From assembly GCF_002158905.1 (NCBI RefSeq), contig NZ_CP021431.1, positions 2,170,001 to 2,234,000 of the forward strand: a stretch of DNA of 64,000 nucleotides. The letters run 5' to 3'. Origin of the DNA: Yoonia vestfoldensis (GTDB taxonomy: Bacteria > Pseudomonadota > Alphaproteobacteria > Rhodobacterales > Rhodobacteraceae). Under the pieces are notes generated by a model that was not told the DNA's origin, did not search any database, and was given only the letters and a program-made list of their open reading frames with translations. This document shows, in pieces, positions 45,355 through 55,667 of the stretch (positions are counted from its first letter, which is position 1; every line of letters starts with the position of its first letter). Made by a program: the position numbers and the translations under genes.

Positions 45355-46703
45355 GCGCTGATCCGTGCGATCTGCGCACCCAGATCATTCATCAGCGGCT
45401 CGAAGATCGGGAAAGAGGTGGTGATCGGCGCAGCATCATCCACGGTGACAGGTTTCTGCGTGGCCATGCCCATGACCAGAAACGCCATGGCGATCCGGTG
45501 GTCCAGACGGCTGGCGACCGTCACACCGCCGGGCACATGGCCATGGCCCAGCCCGGTGACACGCCACCAATCGGGGCCTTCGTCCACAGTGACACCCGCC
45601 GCGCGCAGCCCCTGCGCCATAGCGTCGATCCGGTCGCTTTCCTTGACGCGCAATTCCTTGACGCCGGGCATATCGGTCACGCCTTGGGCAAAGGCCGCCA
45701 CAACCGACAGGACAGGATATTCGTCGATCATGCTGGCCGCACGGTCTGCCGGCACGGTAATCCCGCGCAGGTCGGGGGAATAGCGCGCGCGCAGATCGGC
45801 CACAGGCTCGCCACCCTCGCTGCGCAGGTTCTCGAATGTCAGATCGGCGCCCATTTCCTGCAACGTGGTGAACAGGCCCGCACGCGTCGGGTTCAGGCCG
45901 ATATTGGGAACCAGCACATCCGATCCGGGCACGATCAAGGCGGCACAGACAGGAAAAGCCGCCGAAGAAGGATCGCGCGGCACCACAATATCCTGCGGCT
46001 GCAATTCGGGCTGGCCGGTCAGGGTGATGACGCGGCCTTCCTCGGTATCCTCGACCGTCAGGGTCGCGCCGAACCCTTGTAACATGCGCTCTGTATGGTC
46101 GCGCGTCGCCTCTTTTTCGATCACGACGGTCTGGCCGGGCGCATTCAACCCCGCCAGCAGCACCGCCGATTTCACCTGTGCGGATGGGACCGGCACGACA
46201 TAGCGCACAGGCACAGGATCGGCGGCCCCCACCAGCGTCATCGGCAACCGCCCGCCCGCGCGGCCCACCGCCCGCGTGCCGAACAGCGCCAAAGGATCGG
46301 TCACACGGCCCATGGGACGCCCGTTCAGGGACGCATCGCCGGTAAAGGTCACGGTGATCGGTGTCGTGGCCATGGCCCCCATGATCAGCCGGACACCGGT
46401 GCCGGAATTGCCGCAATCGATCACCTGCTCGGGTTCGGCAAAACCGCCGACACCCACCCCGCGCACCGACCATTCGCCGCCGCCGTGATCGGTGACTTCC
46501 GCACCAAAAGCGCGCATCGCGCGGGCAGTATCCAGCACGTCATCGCCTTCCAACAGGCCGGTGATGCGGGTCTCGCCAAGACACATGGCCCCCAGGATCA
46601 AGGACCTATGCGAGATCGACTTGTCACCCGGCACATGCGCCTCTCCGCGCAACGGGCCGCAGGTGCTGGACAGCATGGGAATGGGGGTGGCATGGGATGA
46701 CAT
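45351..46703 (-). CDS. aroA: 3-phosphoshikimate 1-carboxyvinyltransferase (EPSP synthase), class II
   Basis: 450 residues from [24 protein letters not shown] and [11 protein letters not shown] are the two family signatures; [14 protein letters not shown] and [14 protein letters not shown] match class II enzymes such as that of Agrobacterium CP4. At the position where CP4 has the Ala that lowers glyphosate affinity, this protein has Gly (GNSGTG), so sensitivity is likely. Sixth step of the shikimate pathway. Coupled to cmk by a 4-base overlap. Confidence 0.96.
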   Translation of the reverse strand: MSSHATPIPMLSSTCGPLRGEAHVPGDKSISHRSLILGAMCLGETRITGLLEGDDVLDTARAMRAFGAEVTDHGGGEWSVRGVGVGGFAEPEQVIDCGNSGTGVRLIMGAMATTPITVTFTGDASLNGRPMGRVTDPLALFGTRAVGRAGGRLPMTLVGAADPVPVRYVVPVPSAQVKSAVLLAGLNAPGQTVVIEKEATRDHTERMLQGFGATLTVEDTEEGRVITLTGQPELQPQDIVVPRDPSSAAFPVCAALIVPGSDVLVPNIGLNPTRAGLFTTLQEMGADLTFENLRSEGGEPVADLRARYSPDLRGITVPADRAASMIDEYPVLSVVAAFAQGVTDMPGVKELRVKESDRIDAMAQGLRAAGVTVDEGPDWWRVTGLGHGHVPGGVTVASRLDHRIAMAFLVMGMATQKPVTVDDAAPITTSFPIFEPLMNDLGAQIARISA

Positions 46704-46769
46704 GAAAACTTCCTCGGTCTGTGCGCCCCCTGATACCGCAGTGCATTGCAGGGGTCCATCGCACCCCTG

Positions 46770-46802
46770 CATCTTCCGAGCACAAATATCCCCGCCGGAG
46801 GC
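46770..46802. repeat. Dispersed intergenic repeat, short form (copy 6, B-type end)
   Basis: CATCTTCCGAGCACAAATAT then CCCCGCCGGAGGC, ending 9 bases beyond the trmB stop. It is preceded by an 8-bp stem, GCAGGGGT/ACCCCTGC (46748-46770). Confidence 0.88.
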
Positions 46803-46811
46803 TAAAAGTTC

Positions 46812-47525
46812 TTAAACCCTGACGAATGTCAGGTAATGCGGCACGCGGCCCTCGCGCAAAGCCTTTTGTTCATAGCGCGTCGAAACCCAGTCGCCCCAAG
46901 GCACACGCCAATCGGCAGGCCCCTGGGCCAGCCAGTCAAAGCCCTGGCGCGGCACTTCTTCCAGCGTCTGGCGGACATAATCGGGAATATCGGTGGCCAC
47001 ACGCAACACGGCCCCCGGCTTCATGACGCGGTGCAGCGGGGCCAGATGTTCGGGCGTCACAAACCGGCGGCGATGGTGGCGTTTCTTGGGCCAGGGATCG
47101 GGATAATTCAGAAAAGCGCGCGCGATCGACTGCGCGGGCAGCACATCGAACAGATCACGCACATCGCCGGGATGCACGGCCAGATTGTCAACCTTGGCCT
47201 TGCGGATCTTGCCAAGCAGCATGGCGACACCATTGATGAAAGGCTCTGCCCCGATGATCCCGATCGCGGGATAGGTCTGCGCCATATGCACCAGATGTTC
47301 GCCGCCGCCAAAGCCGATCTCCAGCCAGATATCCTTGCCGGGGAACAGCGCGTCCAGATCAAGCGGATTGCGGTCGGGGTTGGCCTCCCAGCTGACCGGG
47401 CCGGGCGACAGCGGTTCCAGATCATTATCCAGATAATCATGCTGGCTTGCGCGGATCGTCTTGCCGCGAAAGCGGCCATAGAAATTGCGCCAGGGCGCGC
47501 CCGAAGGATGATGTGTCTTGGTCAT
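46812..47525 (-). CDS. trmB: tRNA (guanine-N7)-methyltransferase
   Basis: 237 residues from MTKTHHPSGAPWRNFYGR. The SAM site is LEIGFGGGEHLVHMA (about residues 68-82), and NYPDPWPKKRHHRRRFV is the TrmB catalytic block. It modifies G46 of tRNA. Downstream of metK in the same orientation, which supplies its SAM. Confidence 0.96.
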   Translation of the reverse strand: MTKTHHPSGAPWRNFYGRFRGKTIRASQHDYLDNDLEPLSPGPVSWEANPDRNPLDLDALFPGKDIWLEIGFGGGEHLVHMAQTYPAIGIIGAEPFINGVAMLLGKIRKAKVDNLAVHPGDVRDLFDVLPAQSIARAFLNYPDPWPKKRHHRRRFVTPEHLAPLHRVMKPGAVLRVATDIPDYVRQTLEEVPRQGFDWLAQGPADWRVPWGDWVSTRYEQKALREGRVPHYLTFVRV

Positions 47526-47566
47526 GCGGCGGCATGTAGCAATCCCGCCGCCGCATGGCAATCGCG

Positions 47567-47588
47567 GTATGGTGGGTCTTGACCCACC
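47567..47588. repeat. REP-like palindrome (copy 1)
   Basis: GTATGGTGGGTCTTGACCCACC; core GGTGGGTC-TT-GACCCACC is a perfect 8-bp stem. It lies in the 70-base gap between metK and trmB. Like copy 2 at 52859 and copy 3 at 55668. Confidence 0.8.
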
Positions 47589-47595
47589 TGCCCTG

Positions 47596-48777
47596 TCAGA
47601 CAGCGCGCTTGAGCGCCTCGACCAGATCGGTCTTTTCCCAACTGAACCCGCCATCCGCATCAGGCGCGCGGCCGAAATGGCCATAGGCAGAGGTGCGCGC
47701 ATAGATCGGCCGGTTCAATTGCAGATGTTCACGAATGCCGCGCGGGGTCAGGTCCATGACCTGTGCCACGGCGCGTTCGATCAGCGCGGGATCGACCTCG
47801 CCTGTGCCATGCGTGTCGGCATAGATCGACAAAGGCTGCGCCACGCCGATCGCATAGCTCAGCTGGATGGTGCAGCGGTCGGCCATGCCGGCAGCCACCA
47901 CATTCTTGGCCAGATAACGGGCGGCATAGGCGGCGGACCGGTCGACCTTGGTCGGGTCTTTGCCGGAAAACGCGCCGCCACCATGCGGGGCGGCCCCGCC
48001 ATAGGTGTCCACGATGATCTTGCGCCCGGTCAGACCGGCATCGCCATCAGGGCCGCCGATGACAAAAGTGCCGGTGGGATTGACCCACCATTTCGTGGCT
48101 TCGGTGATGAAACCGGCGGGCAGGACCTCACGGATATAGGGTTCCACGATGGCGCGGATATCGGCGCTGGTCTGGCTTTCGAACTGGTGCTGGGTGGACA
48201 GGACGATGGATGTCACCTCGACCGGTTTGCCGCCTTCATAGCGGACCGAGACCTGGCTTTTGGCATCGGGGCGCAGGGTTGGTTCCTGCCCCGATTTGCG
48301 CACCTCGGCCAGACGGCGCAGGATGGCATGGGCATATTGGATCGGCGCGGGCATCAGCGCATCGGTTTCGGTGGTGGCATAGCCGAACATGATACCCTGG
48401 TCGCCTGCGCCTTCATCCTTGCCTTCTGCGGCATCGACGCCTTGGGCGATATGGGCAGATTGGCCATGCAACAGGTTGGTGATCTCGCAGGTGGCGTGGT
48501 GGAATTCATCCTGCTCATAGCCGATATCCTTGATCGCATCGCGTGCGATCCCTTCGATCCGGCCCATGAATTCGGTCAATCGGGACTTGTCGGACAATCC
48601 GACCTCGCCCCCGATGACGACACGGTTGGTGGTTGCAAAGGTTTCACAGGCGACGCGGGCCTGTGGTTCCTCGGCCAGGAAGGCATCCAGCACCGCGTCT
48701 GAAATGCGGTCGCAGACCTTGTCCGGGTGCCCCTCGGAAACGGATTCCGAGGTGAAAATATAATCTTGTCTTGCCAT
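47596..48777 (-). CDS. metK: S-adenosylmethionine synthetase
   Basis: 393 residues. [31 protein letters not shown] and [19 protein letters not shown] are the standard MetK blocks. Makes SAM from methionine and ATP. It is controlled by a SAM/SAH riboswitch in its 5' leader (48785-48830) whose pseudoknot covers the GGAG ribosome site, so excess SAM or SAH should shut off translation. Confidence 0.97.
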   Translation of the reverse strand: MARQDYIFTSESVSEGHPDKVCDRISDAVLDAFLAEEPQARVACETFATTNRVVIGGEVGLSDKSRLTEFMGRIEGIARDAIKDIGYEQDEFHHATCEITNLLHGQSAHIAQGVDAAEGKDEGAGDQGIMFGYATTETDALMPAPIQYAHAILRRLAEVRKSGQEPTLRPDAKSQVSVRYEGGKPVEVTSIVLSTQHQFESQTSADIRAIVEPYIREVLPAGFITEATKWWVNPTGTFVIGGPDGDAGLTGRKIIVDTYGGAAPHGGGAFSGKDPTKVDRSAAYAARYLAKNVVAAGMADRCTIQLSYAIGVAQPLSIYADTHGTGEVDPALIERAVAQVMDLTPRGIREHLQLNRPIYARTSAYGHFGRAPDADGGFSWEKTDLVEALKRAV

Positions 48778-48784
48778 GGGGACG

Positions 48785-48830
48785 TGCTCCGATATGAAAA
48801 ACCTGTCACGCCAGGAAGCCGTTGTGACAG
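48785..48830 (-). promoter_or_regulatory. SAM/SAH riboswitch in the metK leader
   Basis: On the minus strand: CTGTCAC-AACGGCTTCCTGGC-GTGACAG, a 7-bp P1 stem enclosing the conserved ACGGCUUCCUGGC loop, then a 12-base linker and GGAGCA. The loop's UUCC can pair with GGAG, forming the H-type pseudoknot of this class. GGAG lies 9 bases before the metK ATG and is its ribosome site. I recognise this from the known Rhodobacterales metK riboswitch. Confidence 0.95.
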
Positions 48831-48841
48831 AACCAGTCCCC

Positions 48842-48870
48842 CGTCTAGGGGGTCGCGGTGCATGCGTCAA
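48842..48870 (-). promoter_or_regulatory. Promoter candidate for metK overlapping the lnt stop codon
   Basis: On the minus strand TTGACG - 17 bases - TAGACG. TTGACG contains the TGA of lnt. Start of transcription would be near 48835, five bases before the aptamer. The -10 match is weak. Confidence 0.45.
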
Positions 48871-50348
48871 TCGCTATCGCGTTTGCGGTTAATGATGCAG
48901 ATCGCCATGCCCAGCAGCACCAATAGGCCGACCGGCCAATCGCCCAGCCTTGTATAGGGCGGGGCTGCGCGTATCGCTGGCAAAGCGGCATCCAGCACGC
49001 CATCGGCCCCCAGTGCCAGGGATGCGGTGATCCGGCCTTGCGCGTCGATCATCGCGGAAATACCGGTATTGGCGACGCGCACCATCGGCAGCCCCTGTTC
49101 GATGGCGCGCAGCCGGGCCTGGGCCAGATGCTGATGCGGGCCTGCCGCCTCGCCGAACCAGCCGTCATTGGTGATCAACAACAACAGGCGGGGCCGGTCG
49201 GGGCCGGTCAAGATTTCCTCGGCAAAGATCCCCTCATAGCAGATCAGCGGCACCGCCAGCCCGATCCCGGGGATCGCCACAGGCCCCGCTGTCGTGCCGG
49301 GGGCAAATCCGCCCCCATCGGTCGCGGCCAGCCCGCGCAGGCCGAACCGCCCCAGCAGGTCACCAAAGGGGATATATTCGCCGAAAGGCACAAGATGCTG
49401 TTTGTCATAGGTTGCGGTGATCCGGCCGCCCTGTTCCATCACCACCAGCGCGTTATAGAACCGGCCCGCGCCATCCACCCGCTGCACCCCAAAGACCAGC
49501 GGCGCACCGCGCGCGGCCTCGTCCAGCAGGCGCAGGTCGTCGATGATCTCGTTCAGCAGATAAGGCACCGCCGTTTCGGGCCAGACGATCAGATCGGGCG
49601 GCGCGGCCTGCCCTGACAAGGTCACCAACCTGTTGACGAATGCATCGCGGTAGGCGGGGTCCCATTTGAGATGCTGCGGCGCATTGGGCTGGACCAGCCG
49701 CACGATCGGCGCATCAGCGGCAATCTGTGGCGCGGGTCCGGGGCGCAGGGCGGCTGCCACCAGCAGCAGCGCCAGCATTGCCGCCCCCCCCGACCAAAAG
49801 GCGCGCCGCGCAATCCGCGCCAGGGCCAGCGCCGCGATCAGCGTGATCCCCGTCAGCAGATGCGGCCCGCCAATCGCACTGGCCTGCGCCAGCCATGTCG
49901 GCACCCAGATATGGCCCAACAGCGCCCATGGAAATCCGGTCAGCACCAGCGACCGGGTCATTTCCACAGCGACCAGCAGCAAGGCCAGCATCACCTGACT
50001 GCGCGGCGCGATCCGGGTGGCGACCCAGCCTGCGACAGCCCAGAACAGCGCCGCGCCACAGGCCATGAACACCAGCGCGAAAGGCGCCATCCAGCCATGA
50101 CGGGGCGCATCGACCAGAAACGGCTCGACGATCCAGCGCAGCGTGAAGGCGAAATAGCCAAGGCCGAAAAACCACAGACGCCAGCCCGCGACGCGCGCCG
50201 TGACACTATCGCGGTGCAGCACCAAGAGCATGGCCAGCGCGAGGATGCTGGCAGGCCACAGATCCAGCGGCGCCTGGCCCAGCCCCGCTGCCACGCCCAG
50301 CGCGAAAAGCACGCCAAAGCGCCCCCAGCGCGGCAGGCTGTCAAGCAT
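48867..50348 (-). CDS. lnt: Apolipoprotein N-acyltransferase
   Basis: 493 residues: an N-terminal set of about six membrane helices and a C-terminal nitrilase domain. The catalytic triad is visible as Glu in [11 protein letters not shown], Lys in [12 protein letters not shown] and Cys in [12 protein letters not shown]. It completes lipoprotein maturation. Start ATG overlaps the corC-like stop. The TGA stop is inside the metK -35 candidate. Confidence 0.96.
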   Translation of the reverse strand: MLDSLPRWGRFGVLFALGVAAGLGQAPLDLWPASILALAMLLVLHRDSVTARVAGWRLWFFGLGYFAFTLRWIVEPFLVDAPRHGWMAPFALVFMACGAALFWAVAGWVATRIAPRSQVMLALLLVAVEMTRSLVLTGFPWALLGHIWVPTWLAQASAIGGPHLLTGITLIAALALARIARRAFWSGGAAMLALLLVAAALRPGPAPQIAADAPIVRLVQPNAPQHLKWDPAYRDAFVNRLVTLSGQAAPPDLIVWPETAVPYLLNEIIDDLRLLDEAARGAPLVFGVQRVDGAGRFYNALVVMEQGGRITATYDKQHLVPFGEYIPFGDLLGRFGLRGLAATDGGGFAPGTTAGPVAIPGIGLAVPLICYEGIFAEEILTGPDRPRLLLLITNDGWFGEAAGPHQHLAQARLRAIEQGLPMVRVANTGISAMIDAQGRITASLALGADGVLDAALPAIRAAPPYTRLGDWPVGLLVLLGMAICIINRKRDSD

Positions 50349-51243
50349 CGCGGGTGGTGTTCAGACGCACGCGCAGCCGTTTGATGCGGCGCGGATCGGC
50401 ATCGACAACCTCGAATTCGGGGCCATCGGGATGCTGGATCACCTCGCCGCGCGCGGGCAGATGACCCGACAGCATGGTGACCAGACCGCCCAGAGTGTCG
50501 ATCTCTTCCTCGTCGATATCGTCATGTTCGGTCAGGGTCATCCCGATCTCGGCTTCGAAATCTTCCAGATCGGTGCGGGCCTGCGCCAGATAGACGCCGG
50601 GCTTTTCCATGATCCAGCTTTTCGCCTCGGCGATATCATGTTCATCCTCGATCTCGCCGACGACCTGTTCGATCAGATCCTCGATGGTCAACAAGCCGTC
50701 GGTGCCGCCATATTCGTCGATCACCAGCGCCATATGGATGCGTTCGGCCTGCATCTTTTGCAGCAGCACGCCCAAAGGCATCGAGGGGGGCACGAAGAGC
50801 AAGGGGCGCAGCATGTCGCGCAGGTCAAGATCGGTGCCACCGCCGTTGAACCCATAGCGCAGCGCGAAATCCTTTAGATTGGCGATGCCCACCGGCGTGT
50901 CCAGCGTGGTGTCATAAACCGGCAGGCGGGTCATGCCGCTGTCGCGGAAGGTCTTGACCAGATCATCCTTGGTGATGGTCAGCGGCACGGCGACAATATC
51001 GGTCTTTGGCACCGCCACATCCTCGACCCGCTTGCGGCGCAGGTTCAGCATGCCCAACACGGTCGGTTCGGGGGCTGACAGGCTTTGTGCCGTTTCGCCT
51101 GTGTCGTCATTCGGACCCTTGGGCCTGAAACCCAGCCCCATGCGGGCCAGCAAGCCCGGTCGTTCCTCTGTCTGGTTCTGCGGCGCGCTTTGCGCTGCGC
51201 TAGAAGAACCGTCGCCCTGATCGCCCATCTTGTCCTTATCCAT
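50341..51243 (-). CDS. CBS-domain protein of the CorC/hemolysin-C family
   Basis: About 300 residues from MDKDKMGDQGDG; an upstream TTG at 51264 is possible. Two CBS domains (RVEDVAVPKTDIVAVP; ADLMRPLLFVPPSMPLGVLLQKMQ type) are followed by the C-terminal transporter-associated domain (TLGGLVTMLSGHLPARGEV). Involved in magnesium/cobalt efflux or membrane integrity. Member of the phoH-ybeY-corC-lnt operon. Confidence 0.9.
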   Translation of the reverse strand: MDKDKMGDQGDGSSSAAQSAPQNQTEERPGLLARMGLGFRPKGPNDDTGETAQSLSAPEPTVLGMLNLRRKRVEDVAVPKTDIVAVPLTITKDDLVKTFRDSGMTRLPVYDTTLDTPVGIANLKDFALRYGFNGGGTDLDLRDMLRPLLFVPPSMPLGVLLQKMQAERIHMALVIDEYGGTDGLLTIEDLIEQVVGEIEDEHDIAEAKSWIMEKPGVYLAQARTDLEDFEAEIGMTLTEHDDIDEEEIDTLGGLVTMLSGHLPARGEVIQHPDGPEFEVVDADPRRIKRLRVRLNTTRDA

Positions 51244-51260
51244 GGGGCGGTTTGCCCCGT

Positions 51261-51755
51261 TCAATCCCTATATGGGTTATCAATGCCCATCTTGCCAAGT
51301 ATCTCGACCTCTAAACCCTCCATCAGGGTGGCATCAAGGTCACGTTCGTGATCGAAGCCCAGCAGATGCAGGGTGCCATGCACCAGAAGATGCACAGAAT
51401 GATGAATGAATTGTGACCCTGCGGCCTCTGCCTCGCGCAGGCAGGTGTCATAGGCGATGGCGATATCGCCCAATTCGCTGTCCATGACCGGATCGGGGGG
51501 CAGCGGCATTTCGCCGGCCACGGCGGCGGCGCGTTCATCCGATGGCCAGCTGAGCACATTGGTCGGGGCAGGCTTGCCGCGGAAATCCGCGTTCAACGCG
51601 GCGATGCGGGTATCGTCACAGGCCAGCACGGTGATGTCGAAAACCGATTGTTCCAGCCCCAGACGGTCCAGCACCGCATCGGTGGCACGCGCCGCCAGCA
51701 GGGCGATATCGACCTCGGCCCAGCGCTGATCCTCGATCACGACATCGACGCTCAC
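51261..51755 (-). CDS. ybeY: Endoribonuclease YbeY (rRNA maturation factor)
   Basis: 164 residues from a GTG start that overlaps the phoH stop (GTGA). The zinc site HLLVHGTLHLLGFDH (H3xH5xH) is intact and the LSWPSDE loop precedes it. Needed for 16S rRNA 3' processing and ribosome quality control. Confidence 0.96.
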   Translation of the reverse strand: MSVDVVIEDQRWAEVDIALLAARATDAVLDRLGLEQSVFDITVLACDDTRIAALNADFRGKPAPTNVLSWPSDERAAAVAGEMPLPPDPVMDSELGDIAIAYDTCLREAEAAGSQFIHHSVHLLVHGTLHLLGFDHERDLDATLMEGLEVEILGKMGIDNPYRD

Positions 51756-52756
51756 TTGGGATCGTCCGCCTCATAGGCTTCGATGATCGCGGCGACCAGC
51801 GGGTGCCGGACCACATCTTTGGCGGTGAAATAGTTGAAACTGATCTTGGGGATGTGTTTGAGCAGGCGTTCGGCATCCCACAGGCCCGAATTGACGCCGC
51901 GCGGCAAGTCAATCTGGGTGCGGTCGCCGGTGATCACCATGCGCGAGCCCTGGCCCAGACGGGTCAGGAACATCTTCATCTGCATGGTGGTGGCATTCTG
52001 CGCCTCGTCCAGCACGACAAAGGCATTCGACAGGGTGCGCCCGCGCATGAAGGCCAAAGGCGCGATCTCGATCACCTTTTCTTCCATCATCTTGGCGGCC
52101 TGCTTGCCCGGCAGGAAATCGTTCAGCGCATCATAGAGAGGCTGCATATAAGGATCGACCTTGTCCTTCATATCGCCGGGCAGATAGCCCAGCTTTTCGC
52201 CCGCCTCGACGGCAGGGCGCGACAGGATGATCTTGTCGACATGGCCGTTGATCAGCATGTTCACGCCGACCGCGACCGCCAGATAGGTCTTGCCGGTGCC
52301 GGCCGGGCCGATGCCAAAGGCCATTTCATGGTCAAACAACGCCTGCACATAGGCTTTTTGCGCCTCGGTGCGCGGCTCGACCAGTTTCTTGCGGGTCTTG
52401 ACCTCGACCCGCGTCATCTCGCCTTTGAACAGCTCGATCTGATCGACGGGCCCCGGCGCGCCCCCCGGCCCCATGCGCAATTCGCGGTCGATATCCCCCG
52501 CCTCGAGCGGGCGCCCCTGTTCGAGCCGCTGATACAGCGATTTGAGCACATCCAGCGCGTCCTGACGCGGCCCCTGTTCGCCGATCACCGCCAAAAGGTT
52601 GCCACGGCGCAGGATCTGCACGCCCAGCTTGTCCTCGATCGTGGTCAGATTGCGGTCATATTCACCGCACAGGTCGATCAACAGGAAGTTGTCGGGAAAT
52701 TCCAGAACGGATTCTGTGATATCGTCGGCGGGCGGGGTCAGTGCACCAGTGGCCAA
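51752..52756 (-). CDS. phoH: PhoH-like ATPase
   Basis: 334 residues, probably from a TTG start with AGAGGAGAG upstream. Walker A GPAGTGKTYLAVAVG (about residues 147-161), Walker B AFVVLDEAQN and the ring-helicase-like motif RMVITGDRTQID are present. Functions in RNA metabolism; genetic neighbour of ybeY in most bacteria. Confidence 0.94.
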   Translation of the reverse strand: MATGALTPPADDITESVLEFPDNFLLIDLCGEYDRNLTTIEDKLGVQILRRGNLLAVIGEQGPRQDALDVLKSLYQRLEQGRPLEAGDIDRELRMGPGGAPGPVDQIELFKGEMTRVEVKTRKKLVEPRTEAQKAYVQALFDHEMAFGIGPAGTGKTYLAVAVGVNMLINGHVDKIILSRPAVEAGEKLGYLPGDMKDKVDPYMQPLYDALNDFLPGKQAAKMMEEKVIEIAPLAFMRGRTLSNAFVVLDEAQNATTMQMKMFLTRLGQGSRMVITGDRTQIDLPRGVNSGLWDAERLLKHIPKISFNYFTAKDVVRHPLVAAIIEAYEADDPK

Positions 52757-52858
52757 ACAGCTCTCCTCTGAGTCTATATATAGCTATCGTGGCAAGTCGC
52801 ACCGCAAGGCGCAAGACGCCAGTTGGGATTGCGGCGATAAAGTTGCGCAGCCCGTTGC

Positions 52859-52884
52859 GTAAGGTGGGTCAAGACCCACCCTAC
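52859..52884. repeat. REP-like palindrome (copy 2), overlapping the miaB stop
   Basis: On the minus strand GTAGGGTGGGTCTTGACCCACCTTAC (26 bases; given as GTAGGGTGGG / TCTTGACCCACCTTAC). The TAG inside GTAG is the stop codon of miaB. Core stem GGTGGGTC/GACCCACC is perfect. Confidence 0.85.
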
Positions 52885-54191
52885 CCGATCAACGCACCGC
52901 GCAGCGAATTGGCGCTGTCTTGCAGGATCCGCACGGCACGGACCTGCCCCAGCACATCGGCGGGGGCCTCGGCATAGACCGCGTGCAGATAGTCGGATTT
53001 GCCGATCATCTGCCCCGGCTCGCGTCCGGGTTTTTCGAACAGGACCTTGACCTCGCGGCCGATCATGCTGGCCTGCGTCTGCTGTTGCTGGTCGCGCAGC
53101 AGGGCTTGCAGCCGTTGCAGCCGTTCGTTCATGACATCATCGGGCAGCTGCGGTTTCTCGGCCGCCGGGGTGCCGGGGCGGGTCGAATATTTGAACGAAT
53201 AGGCCTGCCCGTAATGCACATCGCGCACCAATTGCAGCGTATCCTCGAAATCCTGATCCGTTTCGCCGGGGAAACCCACGATGAAATCGCCCGATAGCAG
53301 GATATCGGGGCGGGCGGTGCGGATCCGGTCAATCAGACGCAGATAGCCCTCGGCAGTATGTTTGCGGTTCATCGCCTTGAGAATACGGTCAGAGCCCGAT
53401 TGCACCGGCAGATGCAGATAGGGCATCAGTTTGTCGCAGCTTGCATGGGCGTCGATCAGCGCCTGATCCATGTCATTGGGGTGGCTGGTGGTGAACCTGA
53501 TCCGGTCCAGCCCGTCAATCTCGGCCAAGGCCCAGATCAACCCGGCCAGACCGCCGTCGTGCCCGTGATAGGCGTTCACATTCTGGCCCAGCAGCGTCAA
53601 TTCGCGCACGCCGGCATCGACCAGTTCACGCGCCTCGCGCAGGATACGGTCGGCGGGGCGCGAGACTTCGGCGCCGCGGGTATAGGGAACCACGCAGAAG
53701 GCGCAGAATTTGTCGCAGCCTTCCTGCACGGTCAAAAACGCCGTCGGGCCGCGTTTGCCCTTGGCGCGTGATTTGAGCGTCTCGAATTTATCATCATCGG
53801 GAAAATCGGTATCAAGCGCCTTGGCGCCCGCCTGCACCGCCACATCCATCGCAGGCAGCCGGTGATAGCTTTGCGGCCCCACGACCAGATCAACCATCGG
53901 CTGACGGCGCATGATTTCCGCGCCCTCGGCCTGTGCCACGCAGCCCGCCACCCCGATTTTCAGATCCGGCTTGGCGATCTTCAGCTCTTTCATGCGGCCC
54001 AGTTCGGAATAGACCTTTTCGGCGGCCTTTTCGCGGATGTGGCAGGTGTTGAGCAGGATCATATCCGCGTCATCGGCGCGGTCGGTCTGCACATAGCCCT
54101 GCCCGCCCAGCGCCTCGGCCATGCGTTCGCTGTCATAGACGTTCATCTGGCAGCCATAGGTCTTGATAAAGAGCTTTTTGGGCGCAGTCAT
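52881..54191 (-). CDS. miaB: tRNA-2-methylthio-N6-dimethylallyladenosine synthase
   Basis: 436 residues from [17 protein letters not shown]. The N-terminal MTTase domain has the cysteines in TYGCQMN, NTCHIRE and GCVAQAEG; the radical-SAM triad is CDKFCAFC; a TRAM domain ends the protein. It methylthiolates i6A37 of tRNA. Its stop codon is formed within a REP-like element, so the C-terminus may have been set by that insertion. Confidence 0.96.
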   Translation of the reverse strand: MTAPKKLFIKTYGCQMNVYDSERMAEALGGQGYVQTDRADDADMILLNTCHIREKAAEKVYSELGRMKELKIAKPDLKIGVAGCVAQAEGAEIMRRQPMVDLVVGPQSYHRLPAMDVAVQAGAKALDTDFPDDDKFETLKSRAKGKRGPTAFLTVQEGCDKFCAFCVVPYTRGAEVSRPADRILREARELVDAGVRELTLLGQNVNAYHGHDGGLAGLIWALAEIDGLDRIRFTTSHPNDMDQALIDAHASCDKLMPYLHLPVQSGSDRILKAMNRKHTAEGYLRLIDRIRTARPDILLSGDFIVGFPGETDQDFEDTLQLVRDVHYGQAYSFKYSTRPGTPAAEKPQLPDDVMNERLQRLQALLRDQQQQTQASMIGREVKVLFEKPGREPGQMIGKSDYLHAVYAEAPADVLGQVRAVRILQDSANSLRGALIG

Positions 54192-54302
54192 GGGGGCAAT
54201 CCGGTGCTGAGGTTGCGGGGGTTCTAGCGGCTCGGCGCTTTGCTTGCAATGCGGCGCGATCTGGCACAACTTGCGCGAGCCTTTCACGGATGCCCGCCGC
54301 CC

Positions 54303-55160
54303 ATGCATTACCCCAGCCTGCCCGCCCTGACCGCCGATAAAACGCGCGCCCTGTCCAAGGGACCGCTCTGCCTGATCCTGATCGAAGATGACGTCGCGGT
54401 GGACGAAACGATCCGGCATCATGGCGCGCTTGGGTTCGGCACCGTGATCGTATTCTGCGATCCGGCCATCACCCTGCCGGATGATCTGCCGCTGCACCGC
54501 GTCGATCATGACGTGACCCGGCCCGAGGCGTTGCAAGAGATCGTCAATACCGTCAGCCTGGCCGCACGCGGGGCATGGATATTCACCTGCTATAACGCCG
54601 AATTCCTGTTCTTTCCCTTCAGCGAGGACCGCAATGTGCGCGAGATGCTGACCTTTGTGACCGAGGAACGGCGCAACAGCATCATGACCCATGTGATCGA
54701 CCTTTACGCCCGTGATCTGACCGCCCATCCCGATGCGGTCGATCTGGAGGATGCATGGTTCGATGGCGCGGGCTATTTCGCGACACCGCGTCTAGACCCG
54801 GCGGGTGCGGCGCTGGACCGGCAGGTCGAGGTCTTTGGCGGGTTGCGCTGGCGGTTCGAGGATCATGTCCCACCCGCGCGCCGCAGGCTGGATCGCATCA
54901 GCTTTTTCCGCGCGGCCAAAGGGGTGAGCATGGGGCCGGACCAAAGGTTCAGCGACCCCGAATACAACACCTATGCCTGCCCCTGGCACCATAGCGTGAC
55001 CGCCGCCATCTGTTCGTTCCGCGCGGCCAAGGCCTTGCGGCGCAACCCCGGCAGCCGGGGGGCCGTGGACGGGTTTCACTGGCCGAAATCGGTGCGTTTC
55101 ACATGGCAGGCGCAGCAATTGCTGGATCTCGGGATGATGGAACCGGGGCAATGGTTCTAG
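54303..55160 (+). CDS. Glycosyltransferase family 2-like protein
   Basis: 285 residues from [15 protein letters not shown]. The block [32 protein letters not shown] and then [13 protein letters not shown] is a pattern I associate with Glyco_tranf_2_4-type proteins of Rhodobacterales; a DxD-like site is not evident. Function unproven. Its last 62 bases overlap the end of the transposase-like gene on the other strand. Confidence 0.5.
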   Translation: MHYPSLPALTADKTRALSKGPLCLILIEDDVAVDETIRHHGALGFGTVIVFCDPAITLPDDLPLHRVDHDVTRPEALQEIVNTVSLAARGAWIFTCYNAEFLFFPFSEDRNVREMLTFVTEERRNSIMTHVIDLYARDLTAHPDAVDLEDAWFDGAGYFATPRLDPAGAALDRQVEVFGGLRWRFEDHVPPARRRLDRISFFRAAKGVSMGPDQRFSDPEYNTYACPWHHSVTAAICSFRAAKALRRNPGSRGAVDGFHWPKSVRFTWQAQQLLDLGMMEPGQWF

Positions 55161-55632
55161 CCGCGGTCTGATGGCGGGGATGCCATGACGCATAGGGCCA
55201 ATCGGCGGCGCGCCGGACCAGCCCGGCACGGACCGGGGCCGTGGTCATCAGATGCATATGGCGGATGAAATCGTCTTCATCGCGGATCACATGTTCCCAG
55301 AACCGGCGCTGCCAGATACCTTTTTCGCCACGGCGTTTCTGCACCGGGGTCAATGTATCAGGCACCGGCAGATGCCGCGAGAAGCTGGATTTGATCATCC
55401 GCCAGCGCCCCGAGAAATCCGCATCCCCCGGCGGCAATGTCCAGATCATATGCAATTGCGCCGGCAGAATGACCGCCGCATCGATGTGAAACGGCGCTTG
55501 TTTGCGGCACAGCCGCACCGCATCGCGCAGCAGGGCGATCCGCGCCGTCAGCAGGTCGGATTGCGGGTCCTGTAAACGCAGGGTAAAGAAATAGGTCCCG
55601 CCGGGGACATAAAGCCGGATATAATGTGACAT
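55099..55632 (-). CDS. REP-associated tyrosine transposase (RAYT) relative with altered catalytic residues
   Basis: 177 residues of the IS200/IS605-like RAYT family: N-terminus RLYVPGGTYFFTLRL, then ILPAQLHMIWTLPPGDADFS (about residues 55-75) and IWQRRFWEHVIRDEDDF. Typical RAYTs have H-x-H before xxWTLP; here it is Q-L-H (CAA codon). The family's D-Y-I-H-x-N-P-V segment, which carries the nucleophilic Tyr, reads H-L-M-T-T-A-P-V, so the Tyr is missing. The frame is otherwise intact. A REP-like palindrome is 35 bases upstream. Either a decayed or a domesticated gene. Confidence 0.85.
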   Translation of the reverse strand: MSHYIRLYVPGGTYFFTLRLQDPQSDLLTARIALLRDAVRLCRKQAPFHIDAAVILPAQLHMIWTLPPGDADFSGRWRMIKSSFSRHLPVPDTLTPVQKRRGEKGIWQRRFWEHVIRDEDDFIRHMHLMTTAPVRAGLVRRAADWPYASWHPRHQTAARTIAPVPSSRDPAIAAPAM

Positions 55633-55667
55633 CCGGACAGCTTGGGACAGAATGGTTAATTTAGCAT

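Noticed and set aside
45351..46703. Naturally glyphosate-insensitive EPSP synthase
   Set aside because: It is class II like CP4, but has Gly (GNSGTG) at the position where CP4 carries the Ala linked to insensitivity.
48778..48866. SAM-II riboswitch before metK
   Set aside because: The short single P1 stem, the ACGGCUUCCUGGC loop and GGAGCA partner match the SAM/SAH class, not the longer SAM-II pseudoknot.
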